Below the pieces are notes generated by a model, which saw only the letters and a program-made list of their open reading frames with translations, did no database searches and had not been told where the DNA came from. Below, piece by piece: positions 21,394 through 31,362 of a stretch of DNA of 39,800 bases (the stretch's first letter is position 1; every line of letters begins with the position of its first letter). The translations under genes were made by a program, and so were the position numbers. The stretch comes from Elusimicrobia bacterium GWA2_69_24 (GTDB lineage: Bacteria > Elusimicrobiota > Elusimicrobia > UBA1565), in assembly GCA_001799695.1 (NCBI GenBank), contig MGTY01000007.1, positions 1-39,800 of the forward strand, given 5' to 3'.

Positions 21394-24300
21394 CTATTTC
21401 CAGAGGCGGAAGCGGCGCCGCATCCTGAGCACGAGCGGCAGCTGGGAGTACTTGAAGATGTAGACCGCGGCCCCGAGCGCGGCCAGCTGGAGGAGGAGCC
21501 ACAGCATCCACTTCCGGCCTTCCTTGGCAGGATCTTCCTTGCTCGCGATGTAGTCGTGACTCTGGATGTGCTCGGAGGGCGGCAGGAACTGCTTCCAAAA
21601 GACCTCCCCCGTGTCGCCGTCATCCTTCTCGGCTTCCGGAGCTGCCGCCGCAGCGCTCTGCTCCAGCCCGGCGGGGTAGGTCGGGGATCCGGACGGAGCC
21701 CCGGCCTCGGCCGGAGGCGCGGTCGCCGCCGACTCTCCCCCTTTCGCGCCTTGGGCCGGAGGCTTGCCGGCCATGGGCTGCATCTCGGCGACCCCGCCCC
21801 GGGAGTCGCCGCCTTTCGCGGAATAATTCGGCTGCGCCGGAGCCGACGACTGCCGCCCGTCTCCGCCGCCCGCGGACGCCGCGGACTTGCCGCCCGCCGG
21901 ACGGATCCGATCGGACACGTTGGCGCCGGCCGGGATGAACAACGACCCGCCCGACGGCATCATCGCGGCCTTGGCGCTGTAAGCCCGGGCTCCTTCGCCA
22001 TGCGTGGGATCCTTGTAGTCCATCCCCGCGACGCCGCCCTGACCCGGCTTACCCGGGCCGTCGTCGCCGCCGCCTCCGCCGCCACCACCGCCGCCGCCAC
22101 CACCGCCGCCGCCACCACCGCCGCCGCCTCCGCCGCCTCCGCCGCCTCCGCCGCCTCCGCCTCCGCCTCCGCCGCCGTCACCGCCGCCGCCCTTCTTGTC
22201 GCCGCCGTCCTTGCCGCCGGCCTCCGCGGGAGTCCATCCCGAGGAACCGATCACCGCCGGGGGATTCTGGGCGCCGGTCTTCTTGTCCTTGTTGGGGTCG
22301 CCGGTTCCGTTCCCGGTCTCGTCGCCTCCGGGATCGTCCTGGTCCCCGTTCTCGTCCTCATCGGGATCGCCCAGGGGGTTCTTCCCGTCCATGTAGGCGA
22401 CGCCGATCTGCACGGTCTCCGTCGTCGTCTGGTCCCCGTCGGAGGCCGTGACCGTGAGCTTGAACACGCCGAGCCCCCGGACCGTTACTTCCGTGGTCGC
22501 CCCCTGCTCCGCGCCCTTGGACACCACCGACTGCGTTGCCGGCTTGAACTCGATCCCTTCGCCGCTGAAGCTGACGTCCACCCGGCCGTCGTTGGTGACG
22601 CCGTCGTCCTTGATCCCGGCCACGACGGCCTGCGTCGCCGTTTCAGCCCCGCGGACCATCGGGACCAGGATGGGGTCGTCGATGATGATCTCCGGCGCCT
22701 CGTTGCCGCCCACCGTGCTCGGCTGCATCGGGTCCTTGAACTCGTCGCCCACGATCGTCGGGGGCTTCGTGAGGTCCGGGGGCTCCTTGCCCTTCTCGAA
22801 CCACACGTAGCCGAGCCCGGCCGCGCCCACGATGCCGTAGAGCGCCCACTTCCGGAAGCCGCCCTTCGGCGCGAGCAGGCCCGCCTTGCGCAGCTTGGTC
22901 GCCACCTTGTCCTGGGCCTTGATGCGGGCCCGGAGGTCCTTGCGGGTGGCGCCGCGCGCCTCCGCATCGGCCCGCGCCTTGCCCGCGAACTCCTGGTACT
23001 TGCCGGCCTGCTTGAGCTTGCCCTTGGCCGCGTGCTGCAGCCTCCAGGCCTGCATGCGGTTCCAGGCCCGCCGGAGGAAGGAGCCCTCCCCGGCTTCGAG
23101 GGACGCCTTCACCTGGGTGAGCTTCTTGTTGATGTCCTTGAGCTCGGCCCGGGTCGCCTTGACCCTCCCATCGGCCTCCACGGCGTTGCGCGTCGCGTAC
23201 TCCTTGAGGCGGGTCTTGGCCTTCTCGGAGCCGAACTTCTCGGCGAGGCGGGACAGCGCGCGGCCGGTCTTGGTGCGTGCCAGCCAATCCATGTCCGTGG
23301 TCTTGGTGCCCGGCGTCTTGCTCTGCGCCTGCGCCTCGGCGGTCGGCTTCATCTGGTCCAGGCGGGAGACGAGCTCCTGCGTGGTGACGCCGCGGCTCTG
23401 GGCGTCGAGCTTGGCGGTCTCGAAGCTCCGGCGCGTGCTGCGCATCTCCGACACGGCCGACTTGGCCGAGCGGGTGGCGAAGAACTCCTGGAACTTGAGG
23501 GACGCCGTCTTGAACATCTGCCCGACCCGGGATCCGAAGCCCTGCGGCTCGGGCATGCTGCGCAGCTGCTGCTTGATGGCCGAACGGTTCTGCAGGGCCT
23601 GCCGGGCCTGCACCCGGGCGCTCTCGTACTGCGCCCCCTTCCAGGTCGCCTTGCGCGCCGCGTATTCGGTGAGATAGGTCTGGGCTTCCGCGCTGCCCAT
23701 CTTGGCCCGCAGCTTGTAAAGGTTCCTCTGGAAGCCGTTGTGCTCGATCTGGGTCATGACGTCGGGATCGAGGGTCTTGGGGCCCGGGGGCTTGGGGGCG
23801 ATCTCCCCGGGCTGCGGCTTCACGGTCCCGGTCCCCGTCTCGCCCTTGGGGGTCTTTCCGCCGGCGGTCTCCCGCCCCTGGACCTGGGTCCGCTTCCCGG
23901 ACGGCTTCTGGGTGCCCGTCGGCTTCTTCACCGGCGGGGTGGTCTCCGCGGTCGTGGTCTGCTTCACGGTGGGGGTCTTGACCTTGCCGGTGGGCACCGC
24001 GCCTTCGACCGGACCCTGAGGGGTCGTGATCTCCGGCCCCGAGCCGGTCTTGACCTTGGCCGGGGTCTTGACCTTGCCCGGGCTGACCGGGACCTCGATC
24101 TCGGCCGGGATGTTCTTGGTCGGGGCGGTCTTGCCGGGCGAGCCGCCCTTGCCCTTGCCGGCCGTGCCCTTGCCGCCGGTCGTGGGCTCGACCTTCGGAC
24201 CCGTCGTGACCTCGCTTACCGGGGTCTTGACCCCCGGGGTCTTGGCCCCGGCGCTTACCTGGGTCGTCCCGCCGGGCTTCACCCCCGCGCCCTGGCTTCC

Positions 24301-27300
24301 GGCGACGTTGCGGGCGAGGAGCGGGGACTTGGCGGTCTCGCTGACCTTGGCGCTGAGGGTGTTGGAGCCGCCGGGATTGCCGCCCTGCCCGCCCGCCCCT
24401 TTCCCCACGTTCACCTTGGGGCTGCTGACGTTGGGGACCTCGGCGCTTACCTGGGTCTGACCCGAACCCTTGACCGACCCCTTCGCCGTGGGGTTGAGGA
24501 CCCCCTCCGCGACCGAGGTCGCGGACGGCTTTCCGGAAACCGTCTTGCCGGACACGGTCTGTCCTCCGGAGTTCGCCCCCCCGACCTTGGCCTGAACCTC
24601 GACGGTCCCCGCGCCCGTCTTGGCCGGGGCGGAGCGGCCCGCGACCTGAGTTCCCTGCCCGCTGACGTTGCTGCCCATCGTATTGGAGCCCTTGGGCCCT
24701 ATGCTGCCGCCGGAGGTCGAGCCGGCCGTCGGAGCGTCCAGGGTGGAGCCGCCGAACAGGCTCTTGATCTTCCCCCCGAACGCTTCTCCCAGCGAGGTCC
24801 CCTTGCCTTCGAGGATCTTCATGCCTTGCCCGGGGGCCTGGAAGACCTGCTTGACCCCGGAGGTGAACTTCTGCCAGCGCGACGCCGGCGGCGTCTGCGG
24901 CGGAGTCGCCGGCGGCGTGGTCGGCCCCTGCTGCGGGGCGGCCTTCGGCGGCGTCTTGGGCGGCGGGTTGCTCGTCGTGTTCTGCGTCGGCGGCGGAGTC
25001 TTGGTCACCGTCGGGGGCGGCGCCGGGGCCTTGAGCTTGAGCTTCACCATCAGCTTGGGCAGTTGGGCGCGCGCCATCTTGGACAAGGCGTTCCAACCAT
25101 GCTGGATGGGGGCCCTGAGCGCGTAGGCGCCGATGATCACCCCGCCGGCGGCGATCACGAGGCCGCGCAGAGCCTGCGCCTGGGCATCGATATCGCCGGC
25201 GTCGCGCGCCGCCTGGAACGCCTCCGCCGATTGGATGACCCCCTTCACCCCGGCGTAGAGGGCATAGGCCCCCAGCATCGTCTGACCGATCATGATCGCG
25301 GTCTTGCTGACATTGAGGGCCGTCAGCACGCCGGAGACGAAGTTCATGGTGACGATGGCCAGGGCCACGTCGAGCCCCAGCTCCACCAGTCCGCCCGCGA
25401 TGGCGCCCATGAGCTTGGCGGTGCTCTCGTCCACGCCGAAGACGTGGACCGCCGCCTTCTCCACGAGCCAGCCCACCCCGTCGCCGATCGCCTTGGTGAC
25501 CGGCTTGAGCATGAGCCAGTCCACCGCCCCGTAGTAGCCGTGGGCGCTCTGGTCCGGGAGCTGGAAGGAGCCCGCCCCGGCCCCGTAGGAGCGCTTGGTG
25601 ACCTTGGAGGTGCCGCCGAAGAACCGCGAGAGGGACCCGATGACCGCGATGTCGTCGCCGCCCCAGTTGGCCTCGGTGCGCGTGGTCTCGACATACTGCT
25701 TGTAGAGGACCGCCCCGCCGGAGTAGGCGGAGCGCCAGACGCCCAGCGGGCGCTTCGAAGCCCCGTCGAACACCGCCAGGCCCCAGTGGTCGCGCTCGTC
25801 CTTGTCCTTCATCGCGCTGTAGTTGAGGAGGAGCTCGATGCCGCCGTGCTTCACGCTCCCGGACCACTTGTCCGACAGGTAGACGTCCACGTCGCCCTTG
25901 GTCCGGCCCCCGCCGTTGGGGGCGCCCTCGACGAGGACCTTGGCCAGCAGCTGCTCCGGGGACTGGTTCGAGCCCCGGTCGTCCGGCGGCATGATCTGGT
26001 AGATGGTGGAGGCCACCCGCTTGAGGATGGTCTCGCGCTCCGCCTGGGTCTTGCCCTCGAGCTGGATCGTCCCGTTCATGTAGTACGGGACGACCGTCTT
26101 CACCCCGCGGACCGTGATGGGGGTCCCGTAGCGCGTGTCCGCGTATTTCGCGCCGCCGGGGCGCTCCCCTTTCGCCCGCCACTCGTTCTTCCCGCGGGCG
26201 TACTGGGTCGCGTGCCAGCCGGCCCAGAGCCCGTCGGCGCCGACCGACTCCTCGTGCATCCCGACCCATTTGCCGGTCTTCTCCCCCCGCTCGTCCTGCT
26301 CTTCCTGGATGTAGTAGCGGTCGGTCTGCACCCACTTGGCGCCCTGCTTCTTCATGCGCACCGACATCATGTTGTCGGCGTAGGTGCTGTTGTCCTCGCG
26401 GAGCATGACTTGTTCCGCGTTCACGCCGTTCTGGATGAACTGGGAATGCCCCTGGAAATTCGTCACCACGGTCCGGTCCGCGTCGAACTCGATGAGCTGC
26501 ATGCGCCGCAGGGACGCGTCCCAGGAGAGGGCGAGCTTGTAGGCGTCGCTGGTGTTCAGCGAGTAGTAGCGCCCCTGGCTGCGGGTGACCCCGGCGCCGT
26601 TGGGGTTGCCGTCCGAGAACTCCTTGTGCTCGTAGGTGTAGACCTGGCGGACGTAGCCGTCGAAGTAGGCCTTGTCGTACTGGAGCGGGCGGACGGCGCC
26701 GCCCTTCTCCTCGATCAGCCAATCACCCGATTCGCGGTCGCGGTAGATGACGGTCGCGGGATCCAGCTTGTGGGTGAAGACCTCCATCCGCTTCTTCACC
26801 TTGCCCTTGGGTCCGGGCAGCTCGACCTCCTCGGTCGCTCCCGAGGCCAGGATGCGGTGCTTCCCGTCCAGGGTCGTGAACTGGATGCTGCCCGACTTGG
26901 TCCGGATGTCCACCCCGTCGCCCAGGCCGCCCTCCGTGACCCATTCGCCCCGGGTCGCGTCGAAATGCCCCCGCGAGTCGCGGTCCGCGTCGTCGCCCAC
27001 CTTGTAGACGTTGCGCCGGAAGACGACCATGTTGGGGTCGTCGAGGAACACCGCCAGGTTCGGGTTCAGGACGCGCACGAGCTTGGCTGGGTCGGGGTTG
27101 GCCTCGTACCCGGTCAAGGTCGGCACGGTCGCGGTGATCGCGGGCAGGAAGTGGTTCTGGGCGCCCGCGACCTTGAGCTCCACCGCGAGACCCTGCCGGG
27201 CTCCGAAGACCCCCATGATGGCGGTGCGGTCGCCGGGCGCCAGGGCGTCCCAGGCCTTCTGGGAGTCGGCTTTCTTCTTGTAGGCCCCGTAGAGGCCTTG

Positions 27301-30300
27301 GAGCTGCGCCAGCGCGCCGCTGGGGACCTTCGGGTGCGAGCCCAGATAGCGCCCGAGGCCCTCGCCCAGGAGGCGGTCGAGGAAATCCTGATCCTGCTGG
27401 GTAGTGGTGAAGATCAGCGCGTTGCGGACCGCGTCCTCGTAATCGTCGGCCAGCTTGCGCAGGGCGGCGGCGCGGTCGCCGGCGAGGACGCTCGCGGCCC
27501 AGGTCTTGTCGAGGATCTGGAAGGGAGCCGGCTGGCCCGAGGCCTTGTAGGAGTCGAACAGGTCGCGGAAAGCCTCCAGGGCCGCCCGCCGCCCTTCCTC
27601 CCCCTCGAGCGCGGCGGCCTTCTCGAACAGCGCCGCGCGCCGCAGGAAATCCCCCGACTGCCGCGAGAAATCGGACCACTGCTCGTAATCGCCCGAGCGC
27701 AGGACATTCTGGAACTCCTCGGCCGTCATGGGCGGGTCCAGATTCTGCAGGAAGCCCTTCTGATCCGGGGTGAGGCGGTCCGCGGCCCAGTGCGCGGGGT
27801 CCATGTCGGCGAGCATCTCGCCGGTCCGGCGCAGGGATTTGCCCTGCTCGACCAGCATGGGCATGAGCTGCATCTGCCAGGTCTGGAGCAGTTCCCGGTT
27901 GCGGGGCGTCAGGGAAGCCGCCGGCTGCTGGGCGAGCCCCTGCACCGCCTTGAGGAAGGCGTCGTTGACGTAGCGCGCGTCCACTATCTGGGACGCGTCC
28001 CGGAGCAGCAGGTCCGGGGTGAGCGCGCCGGGGCTGTCGGCGTGGCGGCGGAGCAAGGTGCTTGCCGGAGGGGTGTAGAGCGTCCCGTAGACGTCTTTGA
28101 GGACGGTCGCGCGGGTCTGCTTCCACCAGGCCTCGATGCGCTCGCGCTCGGACTGCTCCTGCTGGTATTTCTGCGTCATGCGATAATGCAGGTAGCCGTC
28201 CACGGCGACCTGGAGCATGCGCAGGCGTCCGGAACGCTTCATGACCTGGTCCAGGCGGAAGGCGTTGTCCGGCCCGATGAGGCCCTCGTCGCGCAGGAAG
28301 CGCGTGAGCTCCTGGCTCAGGATCCGCCGCGCCTCGACGGCGTCCGGATCCTGCTCTTTCGGGTCCGGGTTGCCGAGCTTGGACAGGAGGTCCTGGAATT
28401 CTTTGGCCGCATTGGCGGCCTCCATCTTGGCCTTGAGCGCGGGCATGCGCTCCGCGATCTCGAAGGCCATCCCCGCCAGGGAGACCAGCCCCGGGTTGTC
28501 GCCCTCGTCGCTGAGCGGCGGGCGTCCGGTCCCCAGCGACTTCTTGAAGGCGGCGAGGAATCGCGCGGTGCGGGGGTTGGCGGCCTCCTTCTGGAAGGCC
28601 GCGGGATCGTCGGTCTCCAGGTCCGACAGGTATTGGTACACGGCGTTGGTGTAATCCCCGAAGCGCGCGGTGAGGCGCTGGGTCATGGCCTCCTGCCGGG
28701 AATCCATCGCCAGGCCGGCGAAGTTCTCGTTGCGCAGGAGCGTCACGGCGTTGCGCAGGGTGCGCAGGGTGGAATCCGCGTGCCGGCGCTCACCCTCCTT
28801 GTCGGACTTCCGCTCGGCGGTCCACTTGGCGAACAGCGCGGTCAGCTCGTTGTCCGCGAGCAGGACCGCGTACTTGTTCTTCTCCGCGCCGGCGTCGAAG
28901 AGCTGAGAGAGCGCGGCGGAGAGCTTCTCGGGGTCCGCGCCGTCGCGGTTGAAGACCTCGTCGAGGTCCTTGAGGAAGGACTCCATGAGCGCCTTCTTCT
29001 CCGCGCCCTTCTGATGCCGTTCCAGCAGGTATTTGCCCAGGGTCTCCACGTTCCCGCCCTGGCTGACCAGGAGCTTGCGCATCTCCGGGGTCAGGTCGCG
29101 GGGATTCACGCCGTAGGCTTCCAGCTCCTTCATGATGGCCTGCACGTCGCTCAAGCGGGTGTGGCGCGCGTCCCCGGACAGGCCCTGGAGCCCGGGGTCG
29201 AATTCGGCGGCCTGCAGGGACCGGTAGAAGCCCTCCAGCCGCTCCGCGTCCCGCTTCAGGGCTTCGAAGCGGTCGGGGGTCATGGCGGGGCGGAGCTCGA
29301 AGAGCCGCTTCTTCCAGGCCCCGAGCTGCTCCAGCGGCGAATCCCCGTCCTCCCCGGCCTTCTTCCCGATCCCATCCAGGGACGAGGAAGCCTGCTGCGT
29401 GGTGAATCGGAAATCAGCCGGGACCTCGGCCTGGTCCAGGAGCGGGCGCAGCTCCGCGGGAAGCGCCCCCTTCCAGGCCCCGAGGAGCGACTGGAAGCCC
29501 GACGCGGCCCCGGCGGCCACTCCGTCGGACTTCTTGCGGACCTCGAGGGCTTTCTGCAATACGGCCCGGCGGCGCGCGCGCTCCGCCGCGCCCAGCGCCT
29601 GGACGCCGGGGGCGGTGGAATCCTCGGCGTAAAGGGCCAGGAGGGCGTTCAGCTTCTCCACGGTGGGGATGCCCGGGATGCCCTCGGAGCCGACGGCCCG
29701 GCCGAGAGCGGCCTCGACTCCCTTGAAGGAAGCGTCGCCCGCGGCTGCCGCAGCCGCGGCCTGGGCGGTGCCGAGCAGGCCGGGCAGGGCTTTGGCCCGG
29801 ACGATTAGCGCTTCCAAGGCGGCCCCCGCTTCGGGCGCGGCCTTCAGGTAGGCGTGGGCGCGCAGGGCCTCCAGGTCGGCCTGGAGTTTCCGGAGGACGG
29901 CCGCGTCGGGGAGGGCCGCGCTCCCGGGGTCCTTAAGGAACGTCTCCCAGCGGGAGACCTCTGCCCCGAGTCGGTCGAATTCGGGCTTGTACTTCTTCTC
30001 CTGCGCCCCCTTCACCTGATCCATCCGGCCCGCGATGGCGTCGTCCAAGGAGGCCAGACCGGACTTGACCGCCACCATCTGCGCGACGTCCGAGATGGGC
30101 AGACCGAGCTGCCAACTGCCCGGGACGGCGGCCGCGACCAGGCCCATGGGAGAATCCCGGTCCGGGAACTGCCCCGCGAAGGCGAGGAGCATGGGCTGCC
30201 AGCCGCCCGCCTGCTTCTTGACGACGGGGGTCAAGTCCCCCTGGGGCTTGCCGGGGACCGCCAGGGGACGGCGGAAGGCCGAGGGCAGCTGCCAGCCGAC

Positions 30301-31362
30301 CGTGGTCATGGATTCGGCATGGCCCTGGACCGTCTTCTGGAGGGCGATGAGGGCCGCGGTCTCGACCTCCGGCACGTTGTCGAAGGCGCTGGCGATCTCG
30401 TTCATCACCTTGGCCGGGTCGTAGTCCCCCGCGAGCTGGGCCGACAGACGGCTCTGCAGACCCTGCAGCCGACCGCGGAGGACCTGCCGCTGGGACTCCG
30501 GCAAGGTGGAGCCGTCGATCGTCCGCTGCAGCGAAGCCATCAGGTCCTCGGCGATCGCGCCGCTGGCCTTGTTGGGGTCTCCGTAGAGGTAGGAGCGGAC
30601 CGGCCCCAGCCGTTTGCGGTCGAGGTCTTCGACGGCGGCCTTGAGCGCCTGGGCGATCTTCTGATGCTTCTCCAGGAGCGCTTCCGAGGGGCGCTCCCCC
30701 TTCCACTCCCGCTTGGAATCCAGCTCCGCCATGATCAGGACGGCGGATTTGTCCACCCCCTCCTTGATCTCCTTCCAGAGCCTGTCCAGCTTGGCGCGGT
30801 CCTCGACGCTCAGGGACTCCGGGTTCTTGGCGAGGTAGCGCTCCAGTTCGCGGATGGGCTCTTCCAGCGAGGCGACCTTCCATTTCGCCCCCAAGAGGGG
30901 CATGTAGACCGAGAGCCGGTTGAGGGAAAGCTCCGCGCTCCGCTGCGGACGGTCGGCGTCGGCCCACTTGGCCGGGGTGTCGGCTTTCTTCTTCTCCTCG
31001 GCCAGGGTGTCCCGCAGGGCCCCCAGCACGCCCTCCAAGCGCGAGGCATCCACGAGGAGACGGTCATAGGACGCCTTGTCGGGCTGGCCCTTCTCCAACT
31101 CCGCTTCCAGGGCCGCCAGCCAATCGCCCACCGCCTTTTCATTGAGCAGGAGCGCGCGGTTCTCGGCCACGGCCTTCGCCAAGTCCTGCTTCGACGGCTT
31201 GGGGGGGAGTTTCCGGATGAACTCCGTGAGCGGCCCTTCCTTAAAGTCGGCGGTCGGGGCCGCTGGGGCGGCCCAAACGAGGGCGGGCTGCTGCCAGGGC
31301 AGCAGATTCAACGCTAGGAAGACAGCGAGACCCTTCCTCATATACCCCGAGGCCGGATTCAT
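21394..31362 (-). CDS. Giant (3322-residue) modular envelope protein with poly-Gly tract and C-terminal anchor
   Basis: I do not recognise a family. From the N-terminus: a signal peptide (MRKGLAVFLALNLL..., from M8), then about 1400 residues of charged helical, partly coiled-coil sequence. A beta-rich part (about 1440-1960) has many Trp/Tyr and RHS/YD-like strands. A hydrophobic glycine-rich stretch follows (about 1975-2085; AGGLVELGLDVALAIV, GLVIAAGGVIIGAYAL), reminiscent of pre-toxin membrane regions. Next come a proline-rich linker (about 2111-2161), a Gly/Ser/Thr/Lys/Pro low-complexity region to about 2530, two related helical repeats (about 2535-2678 and 2689-2831), a membrane helix (about 2836-2854), a PKD/Ig-like domain (about 2890-2990), an Asp-rich segment, 37 glycines (3063-3099), and a C-terminal membrane helix with a basic tail (about 3284-3322). 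It is probably a cell-envelope structure or adhesin. M8 (31341) is an alternative start. Confidence 0.75.
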   Translation of the reverse strand: MNPASGYMRKGLAVFLALNLLPWQQPALVWAAPAAPTADFKEGPLTEFIRKLPPKPSKQDLAKAVAENRALLLNEKAVGDWLAALEAELEKGQPDKASYDRLLVDASRLEGVLGALRDTLAEEKKKADTPAKWADADRPQRSAELSLNRLSVYMPLLGAKWKVASLEEPIRELERYLAKNPESLSVEDRAKLDRLWKEIKEGVDKSAVLIMAELDSKREWKGERPSEALLEKHQKIAQALKAAVEDLDRKRLGPVRSYLYGDPNKASGAIAEDLMASLQRTIDGSTLPESQRQVLRGRLQGLQSRLSAQLAGDYDPAKVMNEIASAFDNVPEVETAALIALQKTVQGHAESMTTVGWQLPSAFRRPLAVPGKPQGDLTPVVKKQAGGWQPMLLAFAGQFPDRDSPMGLVAAAVPGSWQLGLPISDVAQMVAVKSGLASLDDAIAGRMDQVKGAQEKKYKPEFDRLGAEVSRWETFLKDPGSAALPDAAVLRKLQADLEALRAHAYLKAAPEAGAALEALIVRAKALPGLLGTAQAAAAAAAGDASFKGVEAALGRAVGSEGIPGIPTVEKLNALLALYAEDSTAPGVQALGAAERARRRAVLQKALEVRKKSDGVAAGAASGFQSLLGAWKGALPAELRPLLDQAEVPADFRFTTQQASSSLDGIGKKAGEDGDSPLEQLGAWKKRLFELRPAMTPDRFEALKRDAERLEGFYRSLQAAEFDPGLQGLSGDARHTRLSDVQAIMKELEAYGVNPRDLTPEMRKLLVSQGGNVETLGKYLLERHQKGAEKKALMESFLKDLDEVFNRDGADPEKLSAALSQLFDAGAEKNKYAVLLADNELTALFAKWTAERKSDKEGERRHADSTLRTLRNAVTLLRNENFAGLAMDSRQEAMTQRLTARFGDYTNAVYQYLSDLETDDPAAFQKEAANPRTARFLAAFKKSLGTGRPPLSDEGDNPGLVSLAGMAFEIAERMPALKAKMEAANAAKEFQDLLSKLGNPDPKEQDPDAVEARRILSQELTRFLRDEGLIGPDNAFRLDQVMKRSGRLRMLQVAVDGYLHYRMTQKYQQEQSERERIEAWWKQTRATVLKDVYGTLYTPPASTLLRRHADSPGALTPDLLLRDASQIVDARYVNDAFLKAVQGLAQQPAASLTPRNRELLQTWQMQLMPMLVEQGKSLRRTGEMLADMDPAHWAADRLTPDQKGFLQNLDPPMTAEEFQNVLRSGDYEQWSDFSRQSGDFLRRAALFEKAAALEGEEGRRAALEAFRDLFDSYKASGQPAPFQILDKTWAASVLAGDRAAALRKLADDYEDAVRNALIFTTTQQDQDFLDRLLGEGLGRYLGSHPKVPSGALAQLQGLYGAYKKKADSQKAWDALAPGDRTAIMGVFGARQGLAVELKVAGAQNHFLPAITATVPTLTGYEANPDPAKLVRVLNPNLAVFLDDPNMVVFRRNVYKVGDDADRDSRGHFDATRGEWVTEGGLGDGVDIRTKSGSIQFTTLDGKHRILASGATEEVELPGPKGKVKKRMEVFTHKLDPATVIYRDRESGDWLIEEKGGAVRPLQYDKAYFDGYVRQVYTYEHKEFSDGNPNGAGVTRSQGRYYSLNTSDAYKLALSWDASLRRMQLIEFDADRTVVTNFQGHSQFIQNGVNAEQVMLREDNSTYADNMMSVRMKKQGAKWVQTDRYYIQEEQDERGEKTGKWVGMHEESVGADGLWAGWHATQYARGKNEWRAKGERPGGAKYADTRYGTPITVRGVKTVVPYYMNGTIQLEGKTQAERETILKRVASTIYQIMPPDDRGSNQSPEQLLAKVLVEGAPNGGGRTKGDVDVYLSDKWSGSVKHGGIELLLNYSAMKDKDERDHWGLAVFDGASKRPLGVWRSAYSGGAVLYKQYVETTRTEANWGGDDIAVIGSLSRFFGGTSKVTKRSYGAGAGSFQLPDQSAHGYYGAVDWLMLKPVTKAIGDGVGWLVEKAAVHVFGVDESTAKLMGAIAGGLVELGLDVALAIVTMNFVSGVLTALNVSKTAIMIGQTMLGAYALYAGVKGVIQSAEAFQAARDAGDIDAQAQALRGLVIAAGGVIIGAYALRAPIQHGWNALSKMARAQLPKLMVKLKLKAPAPPPTVTKTPPPTQNTTSNPPPKTPPKAAPQQGPTTPPATPPQTPPASRWQKFTSGVKQVFQAPGQGMKILEGKGTSLGEAFGGKIKSLFGGSTLDAPTAGSTSGGSIGPKGSNTMGSNVSGQGTQVAGRSAPAKTGAGTVEVQAKVGGANSGGQTVSGKTVSGKPSATSVAEGVLNPTAKGSVKGSGQTQVSAEVPNVSSPKVNVGKGAGGQGGNPGGSNTLSAKVSETAKSPLLARNVAGSQGAGVKPGGTTQVSAGAKTPGVKTPVSEVTTGPKVEPTTGGKGTAGKGKGGSPGKTAPTKNIPAEIEVPVSPGKVKTPAKVKTGSGPEITTPQGPVEGAVPTGKVKTPTVKQTTTAETTPPVKKPTGTQKPSGKRTQVQGRETAGGKTPKGETGTGTVKPQPGEIAPKPPGPKTLDPDVMTQIEHNGFQRNLYKLRAKMGSAEAQTYLTEYAARKATWKGAQYESARVQARQALQNRSAIKQQLRSMPEPQGFGSRVGQMFKTASLKFQEFFATRSAKSAVSEMRSTRRSFETAKLDAQSRGVTTQELVSRLDQMKPTAEAQAQSKTPGTKTTDMDWLARTKTGRALSRLAEKFGSEKAKTRLKEYATRNAVEADGRVKATRAELKDINKKLTQVKASLEAGEGSFLRRAWNRMQAWRLQHAAKGKLKQAGKYQEFAGKARADAEARGATRKDLRARIKAQDKVATKLRKAGLLAPKGGFRKWALYGIVGAAGLGYVWFEKGKEPPDLTKPPTIVGDEFKDPMQPSTVGGNEAPEIIIDDPILVPMVRGAETATQAVVAGIKDDGVTNDGRVDVSFSGEGIEFKPATQSVVSKGAEQGATTEVTVRGLGVFKLTVTASDGDQTTTETVQIGVAYMDGKNPLGDPDEDENGDQDDPGGDETGNGTGDPNKDKKTGAQNPPAVIGSSGWTPAEAGGKDGGDKKGGGGDGGGGGGGGGGGGGGGGGGGGGGGGGGGGGGGGGGGGGDDGPGKPGQGGVAGMDYKDPTHGEGARAYSAKAAMMPSGGSLFIPAGANVSDRIRPAGGKSAASAGGGDGRQSSAPAQPNYSAKGGDSRGGVAEMQPMAGKPPAQGAKGGESAATAPPAEAGAPSGSPTYPAGLEQSAAAAAPEAEKDDGDTGEVFWKQFLPPSEHIQSHDYIASKEDPAKEGRKWMLWLLLQLAALGAAVYIFKYSQLPLVLRMRRRFRLWK
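22066..22176 (-). repeat. Trinucleotide microsatellite encoding 37 consecutive glycines
   Basis: All 37 codons are GGN. On the plus strand the tract shows three rounds of a 15-bp unit (two ACC and three GCC triplets, about 22084-22128) and then four rounds of a 9-bp unit (GCC GCC TCC, up to about 22158). Such nested repeats arise by replication slippage, and because the period is a multiple of three, length changes keep the frame. An aspartate and four more glycines follow on the N-terminal side. Confidence 0.85.

Noticed and set aside
22066-22176. CRISPR-like or tandem-repeat array
   Set aside because: The repeats are glycine codons inside an open frame with no spacers.
21556-29808. Plus-strand open frame of about 2750 codons
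   Set aside because: It lies fully antisense to the giant envelope gene, is rich in Gly/Arg/Leu/His with no domain or signal, and is explained by GC-biased codons leaving few stops on the opposite strand.
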